64,000 nt of DNA from Taklimakanibacter lacteus (GTDB lineage: Bacteria > Pseudomonadota > Alphaproteobacteria > Rhizobiales > Aestuariivirgaceae), in assembly GCA_003576695.1 (NCBI GenBank), contig QOZQ01000006.1:124001-188000 (forward strand). Direction: 5' to 3'. Positions within the stretch are counted from its first letter, which is position 1. Each line of letters begins with the position of its first letter. Below the pieces are notes generated by a model. It was given only the letters and a program-made list of their open reading frames with translations, did no database searches and was not told the origin of the DNA. Shown one piece after another: positions 17,192 through 25,588 of the stretch. The position numbers were made by a program, and so were the translations under genes.

Positions 17192-18769
17192 CTACCCCAT
17201 CCGCTCGGGATCGAGCGTCACCTTGTAGAGTTCCTTGTCGTCGCGATCCATCAGCCGGACCGTCATCTGCTCGGTCTTGTCGTCGATATCGACGATGCCG
17301 AAGAACTGCAGGCCGGCGGAAGGCGGCAGATTCTGGCCCTGCTCCTTCGTCGGCGCCTTCACGAATTTGAGATCGGGTCCGAAGGTCATGTCGAGATCGC
17401 CGGGGCCGAAGGTGCCGGCATGGATGGGGCCCGAGACGAATTCCCAGAAGGGCGCGAAATCCTGGAACTGCGCCTTGTCCGGCGTGTAGTAATGCGCGGC
17501 GGTGTAATGCACGTCCGCCGTCAGCCACACGACGTTCCGGATATTCCCGACCTTGATGAATTTGAGCAGATCGGCGATCTCGAGCTCGCGGCCCTTGGCG
17601 GATCCCTGCTCGCCATTGGCGATGGCCTCGGCGCCCTTCTTCTCCTTGGCATTGTCCCACACGATGATGCCGATCGGCATGTCGGAGGCGATCACCTTCC
17701 AGGTCGCCTGCGAGCTTGCCAGCTCGCGCTTGAGCCAGCGCGCCTGCGCCTCGCCCAGGATGCGCGAAGCGGGCGTCATCTCGGTCTCGAGCGCCGGACC
17801 GTTCGGCCCGCGATAGCTTCTGAGATCGAGGAAGAAGATGTCGAGCAGCGGCCCATAGGAGACCTTGCGATAGACGCGGCCCGGCTCTTCCGGGATGTAG
17901 CGGATGGGCGTCATCTCATGGAAGGCGCGGCCCGCCCGGGCGGAGAGCACCCCGACCGACTTCTCCGTGTAGCGGTCGTCCTTGCTCAGGTCCTTCGATG
18001 CCGACCAGTTGTTGGTGACTTCGTGATCGTCCCACTGGAAATAGGTCGGCACCTGCGCGTTGAACGCCTTCAGATTGGCGTCAAGCATGTTATATTTCCA
18101 GCGCCCGCGATATTCATCGAGCGTCTCGGCGACCTTCCCGACTCCTTCCGCTACGATATTCTTCCACACGCCGCCGCTCGCGATCTCGGCTTCCGCCTTG
18201 ATCGGGCCGTCGGAGTAGACGGTGTCGCCCGAATGGATGAAGAAATCGGGATTGTGCTTGCCCATGGTGGTATAGGTCCACATGCCGCCGTCATCGGCAT
18301 TGATCCCCCAGCCCTGGCCGGCCGTATCGCCCGACCACACGAAGCGGATGGGGCGCTTGCTCATCGGCGCGGTGCGGAACTGGCCGACAACGGGCTCACC
18401 CAGCACATTGACATCGGCGAGATCGGCGAAGCTGACGCGATAGAAGATCGTCTGGTCGGGCGGCAGGTCGGTGAGCAGCCGCTTCACCGCCAGATCCGAT
18501 TCGGGGAGGGCGACGAGCGGCGGAAGCCGTTGCGCATCGGTGAAGCTCTCGGTGGTGGCGACTTCGACGAACATGCGCGCCGGCCGGTCGCTCCTCGCCC
18601 AGATCATGCCCGATGTTGCATCGACATCGCCCGACTGCAGGCCGTGGCTGATCACGGGGCGGTCGGCAGCGCGGCTCAAGCCCGGCATGGCGAGGCCGCC
18701 GCCCGAAAGGGCGAGCGCACCTGCGGCGGACGATGTGAGGAATTTGCGGCGATTGACGGTGAAGCGCAT
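17192..18769 (-). CDS. phoD: PhoD-type alkaline phosphatase/phosphodiesterase, copy 1
   Basis: A 525-residue exported phosphatase. The N-terminus carries a Tat signal (NRRKFLTSSAAG, ending LSRAA near residue 34), then the PhoD N-terminal beta domain (residues about 38-135) and the metallophosphatase core: WSGDTAGQG, HSGDTVYSDG, WDDHEVTNNW and TADVHYTAAHYY supply metal ligands. It hydrolyses phosphomono- and diesters in the periplasm using Ca and Fe, and such genes are usually Pho-regulated. The start at 18769 follows a strong AGGAGG; the longer open frame to 19006 lacks a signal. A paralogue of identical length is at 24011-25588, and a duplicated tail lies at 16964-17035. Confidence 0.93.
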   Translation of the reverse strand: MRFTVNRRKFLTSSAAGALALSGGGLAMPGLSRAADRPVISHGLQSGDVDATSGMIWARSDRPARMFVEVATTESFTDAQRLPPLVALPESDLAVKRLLTDLPPDQTIFYRVSFADLADVNVLGEPVVGQFRTAPMSKRPIRFVWSGDTAGQGWGINADDGGMWTYTTMGKHNPDFFIHSGDTVYSDGPIKAEAEIASGGVWKNIVAEGVGKVAETLDEYRGRWKYNMLDANLKAFNAQVPTYFQWDDHEVTNNWSASKDLSKDDRYTEKSVGVLSARAGRAFHEMTPIRYIPEEPGRVYRKVSYGPLLDIFFLDLRSYRGPNGPALETEMTPASRILGEAQARWLKRELASSQATWKVIASDMPIGIIVWDNAKEKKGAEAIANGEQGSAKGRELEIADLLKFIKVGNIRNVVWLTADVHYTAAHYYTPDKAQFQDFAPFWEFVSGPIHAGTFGPGDLDMTFGPDLKFVKAPTKEQGQNLPPSAGLQFFGIVDIDDKTEQMTVRLMDRDDKELYKVTLDPERMG

Positions 18770-18996
18770 GGCGGGCCTCCTCTCTTCTGGATAGGGAGGC
18801 GCAACCTTGCCGACTCGCATCACAAAGCGATGACAGATGCGTGAGGCCAGCACGATTGTTGACCATGTGGGTAACCGGCCCCGCCTGTCGCCCTGTGCAT
18901 AAATGCATTGCTCACAACGACTTGACGTGGCTGGCCCCGGGTATGAAGCTGATGCAGGCGGGGCGGCTGTCGATGCGGACCGGAGCTTGATACTTG

Positions 18997-20352
18997 ATGA
19001 CCACACACTGCTGCGGACCGGGCTATGCCTCTCCCCTCGAGGCGATGCAGGCGCCGCGCGAGAAGCTGCTCTATACGATTGCCATCTATACCGGGACGGG
19101 CATCCAGAAGCCGGACTATCTGTGCACCATCGATGCCGACCCCGAGAGCGCGACCTACAGCCAGGTGATCGCGCGCCTGGAGATGCCGGGCATTGGCGAT
19201 GAGCTGCACCATATGGGCTGGAATGCCTGCTCGTCCTGCCATGGCGATCCGGAGATGGAGCGCAAATATCTGATCGTCCCCGGCGTGCGCTCGTCCAACC
19301 TCCATATCGTCGACTGCGCCAGCGATCCGCGCAAGCCGGCGCTGGTCAAGGTCATCGAAGGGACCGAAATCAAGGCCAGGACCAACCTGTCGGCGCCGCA
19401 CACCGTGCATTGCCTCGGCTCCGACATCATCATCTCCATGCTCGGCGACGCGAAGGGCAACGCGCCCGGCGGCTATCTGCATCTCGACAAGAATTTCGAG
19501 ATCGTCGGCCGCTGGGAAAACTCCATGGGCAAGCTGAAATTCAGCTACGACTTCTGGTATCAGCCGCGCCACAATGTGATGGTGAGCTCGGAATGGGCGG
19601 CGCCCAACACTTTCATGCCGGGCTTCGATCTCGAAGAGGTCGGCCATCTCAAATATGGCCGCGAGATCCATCTCTGGGATTTCGAGAAGAAGACGCCGAA
19701 GCAGAGCTTCTATCTGGGCGAGGACGGGCTGATCCCGCTGGAAGTGCGCTTCCACCATAATCCCGACAGCAGCCACGGCTTTGTCGGCGCAGCCCTTTCG
19801 GCCAATATCATCCATTGGTGGAAGGATGCGGCGGGCGAATGGCAGTGGGAGAAGATCGTCGATGTCGAGAATGAGCCGCATCCCGAATGGCCCATTCCGG
19901 TGCCGGGCGTGATCTCGGTCATCCTGCTCAGCATGGACGACAGATTTCTTTACCTGTGCAACTGGCTGCATGGCGATATCCGCCAATATGACATCTCCGA
20001 CCCGCATAATGCGAAGCTCACCGGGCAGGTGTGGATGGGAGGCCTTCTCGGCCGGGCGCCTGAAGTCAATGGCGTGAGGGTCACCGGCGGGCCGCAGATG
20101 ATCCAGCTCTCGCTCGACGGCAAGCGTCTTTATGTGACGACCTCCTTGTTCTCGACCTGGGACAACCAGTTCTATCCGGAGATCCGCACCAATGGCGGGT
20201 GCATGCTGATGGTCAATTGCGATACGATCAACGGCGGCATGGAGATCGATCCGCGTTTCGTCGTCGATTTCGGCAAGGAGCCGAACGGACCCAGCCGCTG
20301 CCACGAGACCCGCTATCCGGGCGGCGATTGCACAAGCGATATCTGGCTGTGA
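18997..20352 (+). CDS. mtoX: Selenium-binding protein SBP56 family, methanethiol oxidase
   Basis: A 451-residue SBP56 protein. Near-diagnostic segments: HHMGWNACSSCHGD (Cys pair), RKYLIVPGVRSSNLHIVD, APHTVHCLGSDIIISMLGD, WYQPRHNVMVSSEWAAPN, HHNPDSSHGFVGAALS and the C-terminal HETRYPGGDCTSDIW. Bacterial members are copper-dependent methanethiol oxidases producing formaldehyde, H2S and H2O2. The ATG at 18997 has GGAG upstream and is preferred to a TTG three bases earlier. I see no Sec or Tat signal at the N-terminus, whereas characterised MtoX is periplasmic. It overlaps a ferredoxin gene by 4 bp (GTGA). Confidence 0.88.
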   Translation: MTTHCCGPGYASPLEAMQAPREKLLYTIAIYTGTGIQKPDYLCTIDADPESATYSQVIARLEMPGIGDELHHMGWNACSSCHGDPEMERKYLIVPGVRSSNLHIVDCASDPRKPALVKVIEGTEIKARTNLSAPHTVHCLGSDIIISMLGDAKGNAPGGYLHLDKNFEIVGRWENSMGKLKFSYDFWYQPRHNVMVSSEWAAPNTFMPGFDLEEVGHLKYGREIHLWDFEKKTPKQSFYLGEDGLIPLEVRFHHNPDSSHGFVGAALSANIIHWWKDAAGEWQWEKIVDVENEPHPEWPIPVPGVISVILLSMDDRFLYLCNWLHGDIRQYDISDPHNAKLTGQVWMGGLLGRAPEVNGVRVTGGPQMIQLSLDGKRLYVTTSLFSTWDNQFYPEIRTNGGCMLMVNCDTINGGMEIDPRFVVDFGKEPNGPSRCHETRYPGGDCTSDIWL

Positions 20353-20720
20353 CCCTCCACACCATCACTCTCGCCAATCGCGGCGGCGCTGCCTTCAAGG
20401 TCGATCACCGCAGGCCGATCTTGTTGAGCCTGCTCGACCAGGGCGTCGACCTGCCCTATGGCTGCCGATATGGCGGCTGCATAACATGCGCGGCCAAGCT
20501 GATCAGCGGCAAGGTCGACCAGAAGGCGCAAGTGGCGCTGAACAACCGTCAGATCAACAATGGTTACATCATCCTGTGTGTCGCCCGCCCGCTGAGCGAT
20601 TGTGTGCTCGAGGTCGGCGTCGAGAGTCATGACAAGCTTTATCGCAATCCTTTTCTTGATCCCCTGGCCGCGCATGAGCTGAAGGCGGATATCGCCATTC
20701 CGTTGGAAAAACCGAAATGA
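20349..20720 (+). CDS. Plant-type [2Fe-2S] ferredoxin
   Basis: A 123-residue ferredoxin with the cluster ligands C39-x4-C44-x2-C47 and C77 (YGCRYGGCITCAAK ... ILCVARP), in the fold order expected for 2Fe-2S plant-type domains; the C-terminal 35 residues are an extension. The start is GTG at 20349 overlapping the mtoX stop as GTGA, so translation is coupled. It ends in an ATGA overlap with the CoA-binding gene. It is likely an electron carrier for mtoX or for an oxygenase elsewhere; the partner is unknown. Confidence 0.87.
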   Translation: MTLHTITLANRGGAAFKVDHRRPILLSLLDQGVDLPYGCRYGGCITCAAKLISGKVDQKAQVALNNRQINNGYIILCVARPLSDCVLEVGVESHDKLYRNPFLDPLAAHELKADIAIPLEKPK

Positions 20721-21175
20721 CCCATATGAATCACGATGAGCCCTACCCGGAAGCCTATCTGCAGGGCATCCTGAAGTCGGTCAAAACCATCGCGATGGTG
20801 GGGGCGAGCCCCGACAAGACCAAATTCTCCTATGGGGTGCTGAGGGTGCTGCATGAAACAGGCTTCGACATGATTCCCGTCAATCCCACGCCGGGCCTCG
20901 AGGAAATCCGCGGGATCAAAGTATATCCCACCCTTGCTTCCATCGACCGGCCGGTCGATATGGTCGAGGTGTTTCGCCGCTCCGAGGACCTGATGGAGGT
21001 TGCCAGGGAGGCCATTGCCATTGGCGCGAAAGTTCTCTGGGGCCAGATCGGCGTGCGCGATGATGCTGCCGCGCGGCTGGCGGAAGATGCGGGGCTTAAA
21101 GTGGTGATGAACCGTTGCCCCAAGATCGAGCTGTTCCGGCCGTTCTGGAAGCCGAAGCTGCATCTGGGGATATGA
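20717..21175 (+). CDS. CoA-binding domain protein (YccU-like)
   Basis: A 152-residue single Rossmann CoA_binding_2 protein: KTIAMVGASPDKTKFSYGV (residues about 23-41), IPVNPTPGLEEIRGIKVYPTLASI and LWGQIGVRDDAAARLAEDAGLKVVMNRCPKIEL. It corresponds to the CoA/nucleotide-binding part of succinyl-CoA synthetase-like enzymes without a catalytic domain. It is the third gene of the mtoX-ferredoxin operon, joined by a 4-bp overlap. The role is unknown. Confidence 0.85.
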   Translation: MTHMNHDEPYPEAYLQGILKSVKTIAMVGASPDKTKFSYGVLRVLHETGFDMIPVNPTPGLEEIRGIKVYPTLASIDRPVDMVEVFRRSEDLMEVAREAIAIGAKVLWGQIGVRDDAAARLAEDAGLKVVMNRCPKIELFRPFWKPKLHLGI

Positions 21176-21184
21176 CGGCGGGTG

Positions 21185-22432
21185 TTAAATCGAAGCTTGT
21201 TTCAGATACGCTGCCAGATGATCGCTGAGATCGCGCGCATCATCGCCGGCGCCATCGATTAGAGCGGACTTGCGGCGGCGCAGGAACTGCATCCCCATCA
21301 GATAGAGACCCGGATGTTCGGTGACGCCGCCATCGTGACGCACCTGGCCCTTGCGGTCAAGGATCGGCACCTCAAGCCATGAGTAATCCGGACGATATCC
21401 GGTGGCCCAGAGAATGGTCCTGATCCTGCCGGCCTGGAGATCGAGGCCCAGCGGCGGCGCGCTCTCCACCTCGGTCGGCGCCAGGCGGTGCGGTGGATCG
21501 ACCTCGCCATCGAGGCCTTTGCTGGTTGCCCATTCATCGATCGTGCCGAGCAATCGGTTCATCTTGAGATCGGCCATGGCGCAGTTGTTGTGCAGCGAGC
21601 CCGAGAATTGCGCCTTGCCTTCCGAGATGCCGGCGATCCGGCCGACCAGCCTGACGCCGATGCCGGTCAGCGCATTGAGGTCGAGCGTCCGGCGCTCGGG
21701 CGAGCCCGCGAGCTGCAGCGACGGCAGCCGCCGCACCCGGTCGATGTCGTCGACCGCATCATAGCGCTCGTCATGCAGGCCGGTGGCGTCCATCCACCAC
21801 TGGATATCCTTGCCGCGATAGACCCGCGGCGCCCGCACATGCTCGCCGACCGAGAGCGTGACGGGACGGCCCGAACGATGGATCTCATCGGCGAGCTGCG
21901 TTCCGGTCGCCGAGGCCCCGACCACCAGCACGCCGCCCTCATCGAGCTGGCGGGGATTGCGGTAGTCCATCGAGCTGATGGTGGCGACATGGGGCGGAAC
22001 CGCTGCGGCGATGGCGGGAACCCGCGCGATATTGCAGGCGCCGGTCGCCAGCACGACGGCGCGGCAGCGCCAGCTGCCAGTCTGCGTCACGACGGCGAAG
22101 CCCTTGTCCGCCGGCGTGAGCGAGCTCACGCGGCTCCGGGTCTGGACAGGCGCTGCGATCATCTCCGCATAGCGGCTGAGGAAATCGACGACCTCCGGGA
22201 TGGTGCGATACCCGTCGGGGTCATCGCCTTCATAGCCGAAGCCCGGCAGGCGGCTTTGCCAGTTGGGGGTCAGCAGGCGAAGCGAATCCCAGCGTTCGGT
22301 GCGCCAGGAATTGGCCACCTCACCGCGCTCCAGCACGACATGGTCGATGGAGCGTTCGGTGAGGCAGCGGCTCATCGCGAGCCCGGCGTGACCGGCGCCG
22401 ATCACAACAGCTTCTATGTTGCGAATAGCCAA
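21185..22432 (-). CDS. Flavin-containing monooxygenase-like NAD(P)/FAD oxidoreductase
   Basis: A 415-residue two-dinucleotide-fold flavoprotein. FAD site: AVVIGAGHAGLAMS (residues 9-22). NADPH site: VLVVGASATGTQLADEI (about 168-184). C-terminal ATG motif: ILWATGYRPDY. It also has WRTERWDSLRLLTPNWQSRLPG, found in FMO and YUCCA-like proteins. It probably oxygenates a small organic nucleophile, substrate unknown. The start is a TTG at 22432, needed to include the first beta strand; the nearest ATG is inside the FAD fold. It is convergent with the mtoX operon, 9 bp apart. Confidence 0.82.
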   Translation of the reverse strand: MAIRNIEAVVIGAGHAGLAMSRCLTERSIDHVVLERGEVANSWRTERWDSLRLLTPNWQSRLPGFGYEGDDPDGYRTIPEVVDFLSRYAEMIAAPVQTRSRVSSLTPADKGFAVVTQTGSWRCRAVVLATGACNIARVPAIAAAVPPHVATISSMDYRNPRQLDEGGVLVVGASATGTQLADEIHRSGRPVTLSVGEHVRAPRVYRGKDIQWWMDATGLHDERYDAVDDIDRVRRLPSLQLAGSPERRTLDLNALTGIGVRLVGRIAGISEGKAQFSGSLHNNCAMADLKMNRLLGTIDEWATSKGLDGEVDPPHRLAPTEVESAPPLGLDLQAGRIRTILWATGYRPDYSWLEVPILDRKGQVRHDGGVTEHPGLYLMGMQFLRRRKSALIDGAGDDARDLSDHLAAYLKQASI

Positions 22433-22457
22433 CTCTGTGATCGCGCGAGTGGACCGA

Positions 22458-23015
22458 TCAGTTCACCTTGACGGTGACATTGGTCGGGTTGGTCACGATG
22501 TCATAGACCGCCGAGCGCTTCTGCGATTGCGCCACCAGCGCCTTGATATCGTCCTCGCTGGCATCGGCATCGATATTGAAGGCGACCTTGATGCCGTCGA
22601 AGCCGTTGCGCACATCCTTGTCGATGCCGAGGATGCCATAGAGATTCATGCCGCCTTCCAGCGTCGCGGTGACCGAGCGCAGCTGGATGCCGCGGTTCTG
22701 CGCCACCGCCGCAACGCCCGCCGTCAGGCAGCTGGCGAGGCCGACAAGCACCATCTCGACGGGCGTGGCGCCCTTGTCTTCGGAAGCGAAAATTTCCGGA
22801 TGATCGGCATCGAAAGTGAAGGTCTTCTTGTGCTTCTGTTCGCCGCCGAGGCCATAGAAGCCTTCGACGGTCGAATGGCTGTGGGTACCATTCTTCCAGT
22901 TGCAGGTTGCCCGCCACGTGAAGTTGGCCGCTTCGGGCGCGCCCTTCAGCGCCTCGCGGGCTTCGAGCAGTGCGGCAACGTTAACGCCATTGTCGGCTTG
23001 GACTTGGGAAGCCAT
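22458..23015 (-). CDS. OsmC family peroxiredoxin-like protein
   Basis: A 185-residue OsmC/Ohr superfamily protein with the motif ATPVEMVLVGLASCLTAGVA containing the conserved active Cys; an earlier Cys (WRATCNWKNG) may be the partner. Family members reduce organic hydroperoxides or handle reactive sulfur or electrophiles. The second of two adjacent ATGs (23015) is taken as the start because AGGAGA abuts the first ATG directly but is correctly spaced from the second. It is upstream of the monooxygenase on the same strand (25 bp), so they may be co-transcribed. Confidence 0.87.
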   Translation of the reverse strand: MASQVQADNGVNVAALLEAREALKGAPEAANFTWRATCNWKNGTHSHSTVEGFYGLGGEQKHKKTFTFDADHPEIFASEDKGATPVEMVLVGLASCLTAGVAAVAQNRGIQLRSVTATLEGGMNLYGILGIDKDVRNGFDGIKVAFNIDADASEDDIKALVAQSQKRSAVYDIVTNPTNVTVKVN

Positions 23016-23154
23016 AAGCATTCTCCTGTCTAGCGCCCCGCATTATCGTATGGGCACACAGACCTTACTTCAAGTCGATTTGCGCCAAGACATGACTCCA
23101 GTGCGCGCGAATATGTTCCCGGCGCACAGTTGCCTATCCCGGAACGAAGATTTC

Positions 23155-23676
23155 TCACTGGTCTTGCGACAGCAGCCAGCTCCCGGCTTGCGCAGCAAGG
23201 GCCGATACGGATTGCTCGATGTCGAGTCGCAGTGCGTGCTCATGCGCGTCCGGCGGTTCCAGGGTCTCGAGCTGGCTGGCGAGCAATGCCGGGGGCATGA
23301 AATGATCCTGTCGCGCGCGCATGCGCCTTTCCAGCGTCTCGCGGCCGCCATCGAGAAAGATGAAAGAGACCGGCCTCCCCGCAGCCTCCACGATTTTCTC
23401 GCGATAGCTGCGCTTCAGAGCGGAGCAGGAAGCGATCTTACCCTGTGTCCCCGCAAGCGACGTGCCGACCAGCGCCAGCCAAGGCCAGCGATCCGCATCG
23501 GTGAGCGGAATCTGCGCCGACATCTTCGCGACATTGGCGGAGGGATGCAGATCGTCGCCCTCGATGAATTGCGCCTTGAGCTGGCGCGCCAGCGCCTTGC
23601 CCAGCGTGGTCTTGCCGCTGCCCGCGACCCCCATGACGACGACAGCGCCGTGGAAAATGTGTTCCCGATTCTTCAT
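23155..23676 (-). CDS. gntK: Gluconokinase (GntK-type)
   Basis: A 173-residue small P-loop gluconokinase. Walker A is VMGVAGSGKTTLGKALA, followed by the GntK signature FIEGDDLHPSANVAKMSAQIPLTDADRWPWL and CSALKRSYREKI. It phosphorylates D-gluconate to 6-phosphogluconate, feeding the Entner-Doudoroff and pentose-phosphate routes. No gluconate permease or regulator is adjacent. Confidence 0.93.
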   Translation of the reverse strand: MKNREHIFHGAVVVMGVAGSGKTTLGKALARQLKAQFIEGDDLHPSANVAKMSAQIPLTDADRWPWLALVGTSLAGTQGKIASCSALKRSYREKIVEAAGRPVSFIFLDGGRETLERRMRARQDHFMPPALLASQLETLEPPDAHEHALRLDIEQSVSALAAQAGSWLLSQDQ

Positions 23677-23775
23677 CGCCGACAGGTCTAGAGCGTGCCG
23701 GCTTTGGAGGGAATCACTCTCACGCTTTTTGCTTTCCTCTGGCGGTGACGGCGGCCCTCGAGCCTTCAGCGATAT

Positions 23776-23826
23776 CAGGGAAAATACAGGGAATTACAGG
23801 GAAATACAGGGAATTACAGAGAGAAA
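23776..23826. repeat. Tandem decamer array in the gntK-phoD2 gap
   Basis: Units of CAGGGAAATA/CAGGGAATTA recur four times in a row (23776-23816, the first unit 11 nt), then a degenerate fifth, CAGAGAGAAA. The 10-bp period matches one DNA helical turn. The rest of the 334-bp gap 23677-24010 holds CAGGGAATTC and AACAGGGATTC outliers and a small hairpin AGATTT/AAATCT (23941-23963); I see no gene. Such arrays recur in alphaproteobacterial intergenic DNA. Confidence 0.8.
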
Positions 23827-24010
23827 AAACGCGGGCTCAATGATTTCAGCAGGTTAACGAAAGGCAGCAGGGAATTCAAAACCTGGAACAGGGATTCTTC
23901 CCCGATCCGTGCCGCCGGCGCGCTTCATACGGCTTCGGCCAGATTTTTTTGATAGTGAAATCTCACGTTCTGGCCCGCAATGGCAAGACCGCCGCCAGCT
24001 GAAATCCCAC

Positions 24011-25588
24011 CTATCCCCTGGTCGCCGGATCGAGCGTGACCTTGTAGAGCTCCTTGTCGTCGCGATCCATCAGCCTGACCGTCATCTGTCCGGTCTTGCC
24101 CTCGATATCGACGAGGCCGAAGAATTGCATGCCCATGGAAGGCGGGAGATTGACACCCTGCTCCTTGGTCGGCGCCTTGATGAACCTGACTTCCGGCCCG
24201 AAGGTCCGGTCGAGCTCATTGGGCCCGAAAGTGCCGGCATGGAGGGGCCCCGAGACGAATTCCCAGAAGGGCGCAAAATCCTGGAACTGCGCCTTATCCG
24301 GATTGTAATAATGGGCCGCGGTGTAATGCACATCCGCCGTCAGCCACACGACATTGGCGATATTGGACGCATTGATGAATCTCAACAGGTCGGCGATCTC
24401 GAGCTCGCGGCCCTTGGCCTTCCCCTGATCGCCATTGGCGATGGCTTCGACGCCTTTCTTCTCCTTCCAGTCGTCCCACACGATGAGCCCGATCGGCATG
24501 TCGCAGGCGATCACTTTCCATGTCGCCCTGGACAGCGCCAGCTCGCGCTTCAGCCACAGCATCTGGGTTTCGCCGATGATGCGCGATGCGGGCGTCATCT
24601 CGGTCTCGAGCGACGGCCCGTTCCCGCCGCGATAGCTTCTCAGATCGAGGAAGAAGACATCGAGCAGCGGGCCATAGGGAATCTTGCGATAGATCCGCCC
24701 CGGCTCCTCCGGGAAATAGCAGATCGGCGTCATCTCGTGAAAAGCCTGCGCCGCCCGCTCGGCCAGGACGGCGATCGATTTCTCCTTGTAGCGGTTGTCG
24801 CTCTTCAGGTCCTTCGCCGGCGACCAGTTGTCGATCACGTCATGATCGTCCCACTGGACGAAGGTCGGCACTTGGGCATTGAAGGCGCGCAGATTCTCAT
24901 CGAGCAGGTTGTATTTGAAGCGCCCGCGAAATTCATCGAGCGTCTCGGCGACCTTCCCTACCCCTTCCTTGACGATGTTCTTCCACCGGCCGCCACCCGG
25001 CAGCCTGGCTTCCGGCTTGATCGGCCCGTCGGCATAGATGACATCGCCCGAATGGATGAAGAAATCGGGATCATGCCGGCCCATGGCGGCATAGGTCTTC
25101 ATGCCGCCATCGTCCGGATTGATGCCCCAGCCCTGTCCCGCCGTGTCGCCGGACCATACGAAGCGGATATCGCGCCGGCTCCTGGGCGCGGTGCGGAAGC
25201 GGCCGATGACCGGCTCTCCTTTGACGCTCGGATGCGAGAGATTGGCGAAGCGCAGGCGATAGAAGATCGTCTGATCGGACGGCAGATTGATGAGCAGGCG
25301 CTTCACCGCGAAATCGGATGCCGGCCGCGCATCGATGGCTTCCAGCCGCAGCGCATCCTTGAAGCTTTCGGTGGTGGCGACATCGACCTGCATTCGCGCC
25401 GGGCGATCGCTGCGCGCCCAGATCATGCCCGATGTCGCATCGATATCGCCGGATTGCAGCCCGTGGCTCACCTTCGGGCGGTCGGCGGCGCGGCTGAGGC
25501 CCGGCATGGCAAGAGCAAATGTGCCGGCGGTGGCGGAGGTCAGGAGTTTTCGGCGCGTGATGGTGATGCGGATGGCCGGCCTCTTCAC
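24011..25588 (-). CDS. phoD: PhoD-type alkaline phosphatase/phosphodiesterase, copy 2
   Basis: A 525-residue paralogue of 17192-18769, about 70 percent identical by eye throughout. It has a Tat signal (ITRRKLLTSATAG ... LSRAA) and the same metal-site blocks WSGDTAGQG, HSGDVIYADG, WDDHDVIDNW and TADVHYTAAHYY. The position equivalent to the copy 1 ATG is ATC here, and the preceding AGGAGG is degraded. The only good start is GTG 25588, which overlaps the upstream gene's stop as GTGA, so translation is probably coupled. It follows the HIRAN-TerB gene in one operon. Confidence 0.92.
   Translation of the reverse strand: MKRPAIRITITRRKLLTSATAGTFALAMPGLSRAADRPKVSHGLQSGDIDATSGMIWARSDRPARMQVDVATTESFKDALRLEAIDARPASDFAVKRLLINLPSDQTIFYRLRFANLSHPSVKGEPVIGRFRTAPRSRRDIRFVWSGDTAGQGWGINPDDGGMKTYAAMGRHDPDFFIHSGDVIYADGPIKPEARLPGGGRWKNIVKEGVGKVAETLDEFRGRFKYNLLDENLRAFNAQVPTFVQWDDHDVIDNWSPAKDLKSDNRYKEKSIAVLAERAAQAFHEMTPICYFPEEPGRIYRKIPYGPLLDVFFLDLRSYRGGNGPSLETEMTPASRIIGETQMLWLKRELALSRATWKVIACDMPIGLIVWDDWKEKKGVEAIANGDQGKAKGRELEIADLLRFINASNIANVVWLTADVHYTAAHYYNPDKAQFQDFAPFWEFVSGPLHAGTFGPNELDRTFGPEVRFIKAPTKEQGVNLPPSMGMQFFGLVDIEGKTGQMTVRLMDRDDKELYKVTLDPATRG

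Noticed and set aside
18820-20304. 494-codon minus-strand open frame
   Set aside because: Antisense to mtoX, whose protein motifs are unmistakable.
23776-23826. CRISPR-like array
   Set aside because: Units are only 10 bp with no unique spacers, and no cas gene is present.
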